DNA of 64,000 nt, from contig NZ_CP107880.1 in the NCBI RefSeq assembly GCF_036013745.1, positions 8,494,001 to 8,558,000 of the forward strand. Direction: 5' to 3'. The translations under genes and the position numbers were made by a program. The notes under the pieces were generated by a model, which saw only the letters and a list, made by a program, of their open reading frames with translations, had not been told where the DNA came from and did not search any database. The DNA is from Streptomyces sp. NBC_00483 (GTDB lineage Bacteria > Actinomycetota > Actinomycetes > Streptomycetales > Streptomycetaceae). The stretch's first letter is position 1; every line of letters starts with the position of its first letter. Below are positions 51,780-60,435 of this stretch, in pieces.

Positions 51780-53327
51780 ATGGCCGAAGTGAAGGAACAA
51801 CGGCAGCCGCCGGCCTCGGTGGTCCTGCGTGCGCTGGACTTCGTGGACCGGGCAGGGAACAAACTGCCCCACCCGTTCTGGCTCTTCCTGATCCTGAGCG
51901 GTCTGATCGTCCTGGCGAGCTGGCTGCTCGCCGCGCTCGGCGTCTCGGTGGTCTCGCCCGCCGACGGCTCGGTCATCGCCGTCAAGAGCATCGTGTCCGA
52001 CGCGGGCGTGAAGATGGTCCTCGGCGATGCGATCACGAACTTCGTCGACTTCCCGCCGCTGGGTCTGATCGTGGTGGTCATGCTCGGCGTCGCGATCGCG
52101 GACGGCACCGGCCTGCTCCCCGCACTGATGCGTGCCGCGCTCGCCCGGGTCCCGGCCAAGATGGTGACCTTCGCCGTGGCCTACACCAGCATGTTCTCCC
52201 ACGTGGCCGGAGACGCCGCGTTCGTGGTGATGATCCCGCTCGGCATGATCGCGTTCCGCGCGGTGGGCCGCAGCCCGATCATCGGTGCCGTCGTCTCCTA
52301 CGTCGCGGTGGGCGGCGCGAGCAGCGTCAGCCCGGTCATCGAGGGCTCGGACGCGATCTTCGCGGGTCTGACCACCTCGGCGGCGCACACCATCGACCCG
52401 TCCTACGCGGTCACTCCGGTCTCGAACTGGTTCTTCTCCGTGGCGTCCACGCTGCTGCTCGCGATCACCATCACGATCGTCACCGAAGCCGTCGTCGTGC
52501 GCCGGGTCGCCGCGATGAACGCCGTCGAGCTGGAGCTGACCGACGTCGAAGAGCTGCCCGACATGACCCTGTCCGCCGAGGAGCGCAAGGGCGTGCGCCG
52601 GGCGATCACCGCCGGAGCGCTGTACGTGGCCGCGGTGGTCCTCGCGATGCTGCCCGCGGGTTCCCCGCTGCGCGGGGAGGGCGGTTCCGTCGTGGCATCG
52701 CCGCTGTTCGACAACATAGCCGTGATCCTGATGGTGTTCTTCATGCTCATCGGCATCGTGTACGGACTGACGGTGCGCACCATCACCGCCGCGCAGGACA
52801 TCCCGGAGCTGATGGGCCGAGGGTTGCGCGAACTGGTCCCGGTCCTGGTGCTCTTCTTCGTGGTCGCGCAGTTCCTCGGCTACTTCAAGTGGAGCAACAT
52901 CGGCCAGGTCATCGCGATCTCCGGGGCCGATGTGCTCGACTCGCTCGGCGCGCAGCCCGTGGTGATCTTCATCGGCGCGGTGCTCCTGATCAGCCTGCTC
53001 AACCTGTTCCTCACCAGCGGTTCGGCGATGTGGTCGCTGGTCGCCCCGATCCTGGTGCCGATGCTGATGCTGCTGCACATCCGGCCGGAGACCAGCCAGG
53101 CGCTGTTCCGGATCGCGGACGCGCCCACCAACAGCCTCAGTCCGATGAGCCCGTACTTCGTCATCGCGCTCGGATTCATCCGCCGCTACCGGCCCTCCGC
53201 GGGCATCGGCACGCTGATGTCCCTGGTGCTGCCCCTCGCGGTGGTCAACCTCGTCGTATGGGTGGTGCTGTTCCTCGCCTGGTACACCCTGGGCATCCCG
53301 CTCGGCCCGGGCGTCCCCGTCCGCTAG
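51780..53327 (+). CDS. AbgT-family transporter
   Basis: 515 residues from the ATG at 51780, which has GGGAGGG upstream; the in-frame ATG at 51738 lies in the predicted -10 box. About 13 hydrophobic segments. AbgT hallmarks are present: NKLPHPFWLFLILSGLIVL near the start, SMFSHVAGDAAFVVMIPLGM, NLFLTSGSAMWSLVAPILVPM and ADAPTNSLSPMSPYFVIALGF. Family members carry p-aminobenzoyl-glutamate in or sulfonamide drugs out. The M20 peptidase gene downstream suggests import and cleavage of an acyl-amino-acid such as p-aminobenzoyl-glutamate. Confidence 0.92.
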   Translation: MAEVKEQRQPPASVVLRALDFVDRAGNKLPHPFWLFLILSGLIVLASWLLAALGVSVVSPADGSVIAVKSIVSDAGVKMVLGDAITNFVDFPPLGLIVVVMLGVAIADGTGLLPALMRAALARVPAKMVTFAVAYTSMFSHVAGDAAFVVMIPLGMIAFRAVGRSPIIGAVVSYVAVGGASSVSPVIEGSDAIFAGLTTSAAHTIDPSYAVTPVSNWFFSVASTLLLAITITIVTEAVVVRRVAAMNAVELELTDVEELPDMTLSAEERKGVRRAITAGALYVAAVVLAMLPAGSPLRGEGGSVVASPLFDNIAVILMVFFMLIGIVYGLTVRTITAAQDIPELMGRGLRELVPVLVLFFVVAQFLGYFKWSNIGQVIAISGADVLDSLGAQPVVIFIGAVLLISLLNLFLTSGSAMWSLVAPILVPMLMLLHIRPETSQALFRIADAPTNSLSPMSPYFVIALGFIRRYRPSAGIGTLMSLVLPLAVVNLVVWVVLFLAWYTLGIPLGPGVPVR

Positions 53328-53372
53328 TCCCGCCTCAACTCCCGTACTCCACCCACAGATTGGCGCACCCTC

Positions 53373-54527
53373 ATGTCCGCGAAGCCGCTCTCCACCTGGT
53401 TCCGCACCCACCTCGACGACCTGCTCGCCGACCTGTCGATGCTCGTCGGCCTCGAGTCGCCCAGCACCGAAAAGGCGCTCCTCGACACCACCGCCGACGC
53501 GCTCACCGCCTGGCTGCACGAGCGGCTCGGCCCGCCGGCCGAATGGGTCCGCCGCGAGCAGCCGGAGCGCGGTGACATCCTGGAGGCGACCTACCCCGGC
53601 ACCTCGGGGGAGCGGGTGCTCCTGGTCTGCCACTACGACACGGTGTGGCCGGCGGGCACTCTCGCCGAATGGCCCTTCAGCGTGGAGAACGGCGTCGCCA
53701 GGGGCCCGGGCATCTACGACATGAAGGCAGGGATCGTCACGGGCGTCTGGGCGCTGCGTGCCCTGCGTGCCCTGGACCTGCCCCACCCGACGGTGACCTT
53801 CCAGCTCACCGGCGACGAGGAGACGGGCAGCGTGGCCTCGCGCGAACACATCGAGAACGCGGCCCGCGCGAGCGCGGCGGCCCTCGTCCTCGAGCCCGGT
53901 ATCGGCTGGGACGTCAAGGCCGGACGCAAGGGTTGCGGCATCTTCGACGTCACCACCACCGGCATCGAGTCGCATGCGGGCAACGACCCGGCCGGCGGCG
54001 CCAGCGCGATCCACGCCATGGCGGAGCTGGTCACCCAGCTCGCCGCGGCGCAGAACCCCGAGGCAGGCACCACGATCAACGTCGGCGCCATCCAGGGCGG
54101 CACCGTCCGTAACGTCGTCGCGGGCCGTGCGCACTGCCTCGTCGACGTCCGCATCACGCAGCAGGACGAGGCCGACCGCGTCGACGCGGTGTTCGCCGCG
54201 CTCCGCGCCACCGACCCGCGCGTCGACGTGAAGGTCGGCGGCGGGTGGAGCCGCCCGCCGATGCGTCCGACGCCGGCGAGCAAGGAGCTGTTCGACCTGG
54301 CCGACGAGGTCGCCGGTGAGCTGCGCGGTCCCCTGGAGCCGATCAGCGTCGGTGGCGGCAGCGACGCCAACTTCATCTCCGCGCTCGGCATCCCGGTCCT
54401 CGACGGGCTCGGCTGCAGCGGCGCCGGCCCGCACGCCCGGCACGAGCACGTGATCGTCGACGACATCCCCGACCGGGTCGCGCTCGTCGCCGGTCTCCTG
54501 CACCGGATGGCCACCAAGGCTGCCTGA
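53373..54527 (+). CDS. M20-family metallopeptidase (carboxypeptidase G2-like)
   Basis: 384 residues, 45 nt behind the AbgT gene. Two-zinc M20 site visible: CHYDTV, GPGIYDMKAG with the bridging Asp, GDEETGS with the catalytic Glu pair, LEPG, and the last His in GPHARHEHV. Dimerisation domain about 185-290. The closest known type is carboxypeptidase G2, which removes Glu from folates and p-aminobenzoyl-glutamate, and the AbgT partner makes such a substrate likely. No signal peptide, so it is cytoplasmic. Confidence 0.92.
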   Translation: MSAKPLSTWFRTHLDDLLADLSMLVGLESPSTEKALLDTTADALTAWLHERLGPPAEWVRREQPERGDILEATYPGTSGERVLLVCHYDTVWPAGTLAEWPFSVENGVARGPGIYDMKAGIVTGVWALRALRALDLPHPTVTFQLTGDEETGSVASREHIENAARASAAALVLEPGIGWDVKAGRKGCGIFDVTTTGIESHAGNDPAGGASAIHAMAELVTQLAAAQNPEAGTTINVGAIQGGTVRNVVAGRAHCLVDVRITQQDEADRVDAVFAALRATDPRVDVKVGGGWSRPPMRPTPASKELFDLADEVAGELRGPLEPISVGGGSDANFISALGIPVLDGLGCSGAGPHARHEHVIVDDIPDRVALVAGLLHRMATKAA

Positions 54528-54539
54528 ACACCCCCTGGT

Positions 54540-55266
54540 TCAGGCGCCGGTCAGGTCCAGGAGGACCTTGGGGGCGACGGGCCGGTCGTGGGCGAGGTCG
54601 CGTCCGCCTGTACGGTGGCGGTGGCCCCGGAGGCGGCGGCGATGCGCAGGGGCGGGTCGAGTAGGTGGCTGACGACGATCTCCGCCGCGCCCTCGTGTGT
54701 GCAGTACGGCGGTGACCAGGCAGCCGATGGGGCCCGCTCCGGTGACCAGGACCCGCTTGCCCCTGACGTCGCCCGTGCGGTGCACGGCGTGCAGGGCGAC
54801 TGGCAGTGGCTCACCCAACACCTCACTTGTCAGGGCGAGTTGGGGCGACAGGGGGCGGATCTGCGACGCTGGCACAGTGACGATCTGAGCGCAGCTGCTC
54901 TGGACGTGCGGGGTGTGGGCGGCTCTGGCGAGGTAGCGGGCGTGGGCGCAGATGTTGCGGCGCCCCGCCACGCAGCCCGGGCACCGGTCGCAGGGGGCGG
55001 GCTGGACGGCCCCCGGCGTCCCGACGGCAGGTCCGTCGCTCTCGGGGCCGGGGGCATGCACATGGCCGACGATCTCGTGCCCGAGCACCATCGGTTCCTG
55101 GAGGGCGAAGTCGCCGACCCGGCCACGGTGGTACTAGAGCAGATCCGATCCGCAGATCCCACCGAGGGCAACCGCGACGGTGACGTCGCCGGGCGTGGGG
55201 CCGGGGCCCGGGGGAGTGGTCCTCGACCCGGAGACCTCCGGTCGCGTGGACGACGCAGGCTTGCAT
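54540..55266 (-). pseudogene. frameshifted, truncated MDR dehydrogenase (L-idonate 5-dehydrogenase-like)
   Basis: Starts at ATG 55266 (MQACVVHATGGLRVED), then changes frame more than once: MVLGHEIVGHVHAPGPES and CDRCPGCVAGRRNICAHARY (structural-zinc cysteines) read in one frame, the NAD-binding GKRVLVTGAGPIGCLVTAVL in the same, and the following part in another. It ends at about 54540 without the last ~90 residues. The closest family is sorbitol/idonate dehydrogenases. Non-functional. Confidence 0.8.
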
Positions 55267-55309
55267 GGTGCTGGAGGTTCCCTCCAGTGAATGGCCCGGC
55301 CCGCACAGG

Positions 55310-55588
55310 GTGTTGAGGTTCGAAATGCTGGGCCCGGTACGGGTGTTGGGTGCGGACGGGCAGGAGGTGCCGCTGGGCCCGCCGCAGCAGCGGGCCGTCC
55401 TGGCCGTCCTGCTCCTGCAGGAAGGGTGCTCGATCTCGTACGACGCTCTGGTCGACGCCGTCTGGGGCAGTCAACCGCCGCGCCACGTAGGAAATGTGGT
55501 GCAGAAGTACGTCTCCGGGTTGCGTCGCTTCCTCGGCGACGCGGTCGACCTGACCTGTGCGGGCGGCGGATTGCGACTGACCGCGTGA
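55310..55588 (+). pseudogene. truncated SARP/AfsR-type regulator
   Basis: About 92 residues: RFEMLGPVRVLGADGQEVPL, PPQQRAVLAVLLLQEGCSIS and YDALVDAVWGSQPPRHVGNVV are the N-terminal OmpR-like DNA-binding domain of SARP/BTAD regulators, ending at GGGLRLTA where the BTAD domain should begin. A stop codon follows at once. Whether this stump is still made and binds DNA is unknown; I treat it as a remnant. Confidence 0.7.
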
Positions 55589-55689
55589 TCCCCCTTGTCC
55601 GCGCGGCCGGTTACCGGCCCCGCCCAGCTCAACAGAGGGTGAATGGTGTGCGGATTCAAGGGGTTGTGGATGTTGCTGTGCGCCCGCAG

Positions 55690-56170
55690 TCAACCGATCG
55701 CGTTCTTCAGTATCTGTAGCCCCGTATCAATGAGGGTCATGACAGCGGTGATATCCGCACAGCGCCTGGCGATACGACGCAGGGACGTGCGGGCCTCCTC
55801 GCGCCCCTCTTCGTCGGAGACATCCGTGGCAGCAGCCTCGTCCAGTTCGTGCACGGCCGCGTCGTACTCGGGGATGCTGTCGCGATGTTCGGCCAGCCCA
55901 GCCCGGATTCCCGCTATCACGGCGCCCCACTGCTCCTGCGTCGGAGGACCGGCGGAACCGATGTTGGTGTTGGCCGGAGGCGGGAGCCGGCATGGTCTGC
56001 GACGTCTTCATCCGCACCCTGGAGGTGTCCGGTCGATGCCTGGCCTCGCGCAGGCGCTCGCGACGGTCGTTGCCGACTTGTGCAGCAGACTCCTCATCTG
56101 GGGCGAGCGCCATCCTCGCATTGCGCTCCGCCAGTCGGAGCTCCACTACGGCACCTGCTGTCGCCGCCAA
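55690..56170 (-). pseudogene. frameshifted hypothetical gene
   Basis: A minus-strand protein begins MAATAGAVVELRLAERNARM at 56170. Around 55975 the coherent reading moves by one base into NTNIGSAGPPTQEQWGAVIA and GIRAGLAEHRDSIPEYDAAVH, ending at 55690 with ITAVMTLIDTGLQILKNAIG. The helical second half resembles DUF5955-like small proteins, with low confidence. The shift could also be a sequencing error, so the gene may be intact. Confidence 0.45.
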
Positions 56171-56324
56171 GCGCTGCTACAAGCGGCACCCCAGCGCGGC
56201 GACCCCGAACCGCTTACCTGCACACAGGTCACCCCGCCCCGCGATGTCACTGTCATCGGTTCCGGTGGCGGCGGTCGGCAGGGCCGGCGAGAGTCGGTCC
56301 TGCCGTTGTGTGTCGCGGGTCGGG

Positions 56325-57542
56325 TCAGCGGGTGACCATGAGCTTGCGTACGCCGTAGTTGGTGCCGGTGAAGTCCATGGGGACCTCATCCAGCGGGGTG
56401 GCGAGCCGCAGGTTGGGGAAGCGGGCGAAGAGTTTGGGCAGGACGGTCCTGAGTTCGGCGCGGGCGACGTTCTGGCCGAGGCAGGCGTGGACGCCGTAGC
56501 CGAAGCCCATGTGGCGGGCCATCTTGCGGTTGATGTCGAGGGTGTCGGGGTCCTGGAAGGCGCGGGGGTCGCGGTTGGCGGCGTTCATCGCGACGACGAC
56601 CAGATCGCCCTTCTTGATCTGGGCGCCGCCCAGTTCCAGGTCCTCCTTGGCCACTCGGCCGAGGCCGAACTGGACGATGGTGAGGTACCGCATGAGTTCC
56701 TCGATCGCGGTCCCGATCTTCTCCGGGTGTTCGACCAGTTCGGTGCGCTGCTGGTCGTGGGTGAGCAGGGTGAGTGCGGACAGGCCCATCATGGCGGACG
56801 TGGTGTCGTGGCCGGCGAACAGCAACAGGACGCCGAGGCCGATGAGTTGGCGCTCGGACAGGATCGCGTCCTCGCCCTCGGCCTTGTCGATCAGTTCGGC
56901 GAGGATGCCGTCGGTGGCGCCGGTGCGGCGCTTGTCGGCCACCAGGTCGGTGATGTAGCCGATGAGCCAGTGGGCGCCCTTGTCGCGTTCCTCCCGGCTC
57001 TTGGCCATGTCCATCATGTCCACGGTGGCCTCGTGGAAGCTGTCGCGGTCCGCGTAGGGGACACCGAGCAGCTCGCAGATGACCAGGCACGGGATGGGCA
57101 GGGCCATGGCCTCGACGAAGTCGAAGGTCTCGGGCCCTGCCTCGATGGCGTCCAGGTGCTCGTCGACGATCTTGTCGAGGTAGGGCTGGAGCTTGTTCTG
57201 CACGGACTTCGGGGTGAAGCGGCCGGTGAGCAGCCGCCGGTAGGCGCCGTGTTCGGGCTCGTCCATCATCACGAAGCCCGCGTCGAACGGCGCCTCGTCC
57301 TCAGGTGACTCGGCGGCCTCACCCTCGGGGGTGTCGTGGCGCGGGCGCCGTGCGCTCAGCCTCGGGTCGCTGAAGACCTGGCTGCCCTCCTCGAAGCGGG
57401 TGACCAGCCAGCCGTTCGTACCGTTGGGGAAGCGCACTTTGGTGATGGGCTGTTCCTCGCGCAGCCGGTCGTACTCGGCGGGCGGGTCGAGGGGGTTGTG
57501 GGGGTCGCGGGCGACGGGCTGGTTGGTGAGGCTCTCGGTCAT
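56325..57542 (-). CDS. cytochrome P450
   Basis: 405 residues from the ATG at 57542, which overlaps the upstream fusion gene's stop. Typical class I P450: helix I LLLFAGHDTTSAMMG, EELMRYL (ExxR) and the heme-thiolate loop MGFGYGVHACLGQNVARAEL with the axial Cys. Inserts oxygen into an organic substrate, taking electrons from the ferredoxin and reductase encoded in the same operon. The substrate is unknown; the partner fusion enzyme suggests further oxidation of the hydroxylated product. Confidence 0.96.
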   Translation of the reverse strand: MTESLTNQPVARDPHNPLDPPAEYDRLREEQPITKVRFPNGTNGWLVTRFEEGSQVFSDPRLSARRPRHDTPEGEAAESPEDEAPFDAGFVMMDEPEHGAYRRLLTGRFTPKSVQNKLQPYLDKIVDEHLDAIEAGPETFDFVEAMALPIPCLVICELLGVPYADRDSFHEATVDMMDMAKSREERDKGAHWLIGYITDLVADKRRTGATDGILAELIDKAEGEDAILSERQLIGLGVLLLFAGHDTTSAMMGLSALTLLTHDQQRTELVEHPEKIGTAIEELMRYLTIVQFGLGRVAKEDLELGGAQIKKGDLVVVAMNAANRDPRAFQDPDTLDINRKMARHMGFGYGVHACLGQNVARAELRTVLPKLFARFPNLRLATPLDEVPMDFTGTNYGVRKLMVTR

Positions 57543-58786
57543 GCGTGCTCCTGTGCGGTGTGCGCGTCGATGGCGGCGGTGATGCCGGTGTGTGTGGCGG
57601 TGGCCTTGCACCAGCCGGTGTAGGCGGCGAGGTGGAGGGCGGCCTCGCGCAGCTCGTCGGGCGTCAACTCGCCATTGATGAGGCCCCCGTTGGCGATGAT
57701 CTGGATGAGCTGCGACTGGCCGACAGTGGCGGCGACACCGAGCGTGAGGAGCCGGCGATCGCGCACGGACAGGCCTTCGCGGGACCACACTTGGGCGAAG
57801 AGATAGTCGATGGTCTGGTCGGTGAACGGGTCGCTGAATCCGTCGACGGCCTTACTGAAGCCGGGGCCGTAGACCTGGTCCATCATCTGCAGGCCGCGCT
57901 GATGCAGAGCGTCGCCTTCCGGACCGGCAGTGGGCGAGGAGGACTCGTCCGCCAGGTCGAGGGTGTCCCTGGCCCGGGTGCGGATGACCTCGACGAGCGG
58001 GGTGGCCACGCCGAGGGTGTCTCCCAGCTCGCGGGCGGCGGCGAGGTCCTTGGACATGAGGGGTTCGACCTTGCGGCCGATGGCCTCGGGCAGCGTCCCG
58101 TCGGGGCCCTGCATGCGCAGCAGTTGCAGCAGGGTGTGTCCCTCGGGGTCGGCGGTGTCGATGACCTCGGCGAGCCGGGCGGGGTCCACGCCCGCGGCGC
58201 GGGCGAGTCCGGCGGCCTCGGCGACGGTGCGCCAGCTGCCGTAGGTGACGACATTGCGGGCGATCTTGGTGGCCATGCCGGCGCCGAGCGGCCCGCAGTG
58301 CACGACCTTCTTGGCCCAGTCGTCCAGGACGGGCAGCGCGGTGTCGACGGTGGCCTGATCGCCGCCGAGGATCGCCACCATGCCGTTCTCCGCGGCCTTG
58401 TCGCCGGGGGTGACCCCGCAGTCGAGGAAGGCCACGCCGTGTCGGGCGCAGAGGGTGCCCAGCTCATGGACCACCGGCAGCGCGACAGTGGCCAGCAGGA
58501 CGATGGTCAGGCCCGGGTGCGCGGCCGACAGGAGACCCTCATCACCGGCGATCACCGCACGTGCCTGCTCGGCATCGACAACGGCCACCATCACCACGTC
58601 ACTTGCCTTCGCCACCTCGGCAGGGGAGGCGAGTGGGTCGGGGACACCGGCCAGTTCGGCCGAGGCGTCGGGGCGGACGTCGTGGACCGCCGGTACGCGC
58701 CCCCTGCGGGCCATGCTGACGGCGACACCGCCACCGATCATGCCCAGGCCGACCACCCCGGCCCGCAGTTCCTGACTGTCCGTCAT
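57539..58786 (-). CDS. NAD-binding dehydrogenase (beta-hydroxyacid type) fused to a carboxymuconolactone decarboxylase domain
   Basis: 415 residues. The first about 290 form a 3-hydroxyisobutyrate/6-phosphogluconate-dehydrogenase-like enzyme: Rossmann GVVGLGMIGGGVAVSMARRG, DCGVTPGD, and the catalytic Lys in CGPLGAGMATKIARNVV. The last about 115 form a carboxymuconolactone-decarboxylase-like all-helical domain (DRRLLTLGVAATVGQSQLIQIIANGGLINGELTPDELREAALHLAAYTGWCKATATH) without a CxxC pair. The fusion is open throughout and overlaps its neighbours by four bases on both sides, so it is no assembly error. It probably oxidises a hydroxy acid made from the P450 product and may decarboxylate or otherwise open it. 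Confidence 0.88.
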   Translation of the reverse strand: MTDSQELRAGVVGLGMIGGGVAVSMARRGRVPAVHDVRPDASAELAGVPDPLASPAEVAKASDVVMVAVVDAEQARAVIAGDEGLLSAAHPGLTIVLLATVALPVVHELGTLCARHGVAFLDCGVTPGDKAAENGMVAILGGDQATVDTALPVLDDWAKKVVHCGPLGAGMATKIARNVVTYGSWRTVAEAAGLARAAGVDPARLAEVIDTADPEGHTLLQLLRMQGPDGTLPEAIGRKVEPLMSKDLAAARELGDTLGVATPLVEVIRTRARDTLDLADESSSPTAGPEGDALHQRGLQMMDQVYGPGFSKAVDGFSDPFTDQTIDYLFAQVWSREGLSVRDRRLLTLGVAATVGQSQLIQIIANGGLINGELTPDELREAALHLAAYTGWCKATATHTGITAAIDAHTAQEHA

Positions 58787-59982
58787 GCGGCGCTCCTCGC
58801 TGGGAATTCGGCGGCCTCGGCCACTTGGGGCCGGTAACCGCGCAGGGCCCGCATCATGTTGATGCCGACCGCGGCACAGACCCGGCCGCCCTTGCCGTAG
58901 AGCGCGACAAGCCTGCGCTCGTCGTGGCTGCCCTCGACGATCCGCACCTCGTCGGCGCCCCGGGTGCGGCCGTAGATCTGGATCTTGAGGTCGTACTGGT
59001 CCGACCAGACGTACGGGACCGTCTCGAACGGCTTCGCGTGCTCCGGCCCGGCCAGGATGTTGCGTGCCACGGCCAGGCCCTGCTCGGCGGCGTTCGTACG
59101 GTGCTCGATGCGCACGGGCTCGCCGGTGTGCGGGTGCGGCCAGGCGGCGACGTCCCCGGCGGCCCAGGCGTCGCTGCCGGCGTGGAGCGTGGCGTCGCAC
59201 ACCACGCCGTTGGAGACAGGGACACCGCTGTCGGCGAGCCACTCCGTGTTGGGCTGGGCGCCGATGCCGACCAGGACCGCGTCCGCGGCGACGGTACGGC
59301 CGTCGAGGAGACGGACACCCGTGGCGCGGCCGTCCGCGGTGAGGACCCCGTCGACCCGCACCCCCGACATGACGCGTACGCCGTGCTCGGTGTGGACCGC
59401 GCGGAGCATCGCACCGAGGCCGTCGCCGAGCGCGTCGCCCATGGGCTGGGCGGTGTCGGTGACCAGGGTGACCTCGCAGCCGAGACCGCGGGCCACTGCT
59501 GCGGCTTCGGCGCCGACGAACCCGCCGCCGACCACCAACAGGTGCGGTCTCGCGGCCAGTTGGTCGCGCAGGGTCAGCGCGTCCTCCAGGGTGCGCAGGA
59601 CGTGGACGCCCTCGACGCCTTCCGTGCCGGGCAGGCGGCGGGCGCGTGTGCCGGTGGCCACCACGAGGGCGTCGTAGCCGACCCGGCCGCCGTCGGCGAG
59701 GGTGACCTCGCGGGTGTCGGTGTCCAGGCCCACGGCGGGCGAGCCCAGACGCAGATCCAGGTCGAGGGCCCCGATGGCGTCGGCGTCCCGCAGCCGAAGC
59801 CGGTCGGCCTCCCATGCGCCGGACAGCACCTGCTTGGACAACGGCGGTCGGTCGTACGGGAGATGCTCCTCCTCGCCGATGAGGGACAGGCGCCCGGTGT
59901 AGCCCTCGCGCCGCAGGCCTTCCACGACGCTCAGGCCGGCGGCCGAGGTGCCGACGACGGCGATCCGGGAGGGAAGGCTCAT
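58783..59982 (-). CDS. NAD(P)H:ferredoxin reductase (rubredoxin-reductase type)
   Basis: 399 residues from ATG 59982. FAD motif IAVVGTSAAGLSVVEGLRREGYTG, NAD motif LLVVGGGFVGAEAAAVARGLGCEVTLV, ATGTRARRLPG, and the second FAD motif SDAWAAGDVAAWPHP. This is the putidaredoxin-reductase-like family that passes electrons from NAD(P)H to a small ferredoxin. The start overlaps the ferredoxin stop and its stop overlaps the fusion gene start. Confidence 0.93.
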   Translation of the reverse strand: MSLPSRIAVVGTSAAGLSVVEGLRREGYTGRLSLIGEEEHLPYDRPPLSKQVLSGAWEADRLRLRDADAIGALDLDLRLGSPAVGLDTDTREVTLADGGRVGYDALVVATGTRARRLPGTEGVEGVHVLRTLEDALTLRDQLAARPHLLVVGGGFVGAEAAAVARGLGCEVTLVTDTAQPMGDALGDGLGAMLRAVHTEHGVRVMSGVRVDGVLTADGRATGVRLLDGRTVAADAVLVGIGAQPNTEWLADSGVPVSNGVVCDATLHAGSDAWAAGDVAAWPHPHTGEPVRIEHRTNAAEQGLAVARNILAGPEHAKPFETVPYVWSDQYDLKIQIYGRTRGADEVRIVEGSHDERRLVALYGKGGRVCAAVGINMMRALRGYRPQVAEAAEFPARSAA

Positions 59983-60173
59983 CGCTCGACCTGGATGACG
60001 GCCGCGGGGCAGGCCGCGGCGGCCTGCTGTACGTACTCGAACTGCTCGGCGGGCGGGTTGGCGTCGAGCAGGACCACGACGCCGTCCTCGTCGCGCTGGT
60101 CGAAGACTTCGGGGGCCGCGAGTACGCACTGGCCTGCGCCGCAGCACTTGTCGAAATCGATGGAGATCTGCAT
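59979..60173 (-). CDS. 3Fe-4S ferredoxin
   Basis: 64 residues from the ATG at 60173 (AGAGGTGG site 5 nt upstream). Cluster ligands CCGAGQC and the late Cys in AAAACPAAVI, with no fourth Cys at the usual place, as in 3Fe-4S ferredoxins that serve P450s. First gene of the P450 operon and its direct electron donor. Confidence 0.93.
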   Translation of the reverse strand: MQISIDFDKCCGAGQCVLAAPEVFDQRDEDGVVVLLDANPPAEQFEYVQQAAAACPAAVIQVER

Positions 60174-60235
60174 GGGTCCACCTCTGTCCGGCCCCGCGAG
60201 GGGGTGACGCGAGTCAGGCACCAAGGAATGGTTGC

Positions 60236-60253
60236 CCTAGTAACCTAACTAAG
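60236..60253. promoter_or_regulatory. TetR-type operator before the P450 operon
   Basis: CCTAGT-N6-ACTAAG, 6-bp arms with one mismatch and AT-rich compared with its surroundings, 63 nt before the ferredoxin start. It lies between the TetR gene end and the operon and is the best candidate site for that regulator. Confidence 0.45.
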
Positions 60254-60435
60254 TTCAGCGCCGGACTGTACTCCGCGAAAATCGGCACGGCAACCTGCCC
60301 GTGCGGTGTGCCCGCCGTGCGGATTTGACGCGTGGTGAAGGGTGTTGGCGCACGCGGGACGAAGGTGTGGCGTGCATGACAATTACGTGGGGAGGGGCGC
60401 GTCGAGGCGAGGGGGCCGGGAGGGCTTCTGGTCTC

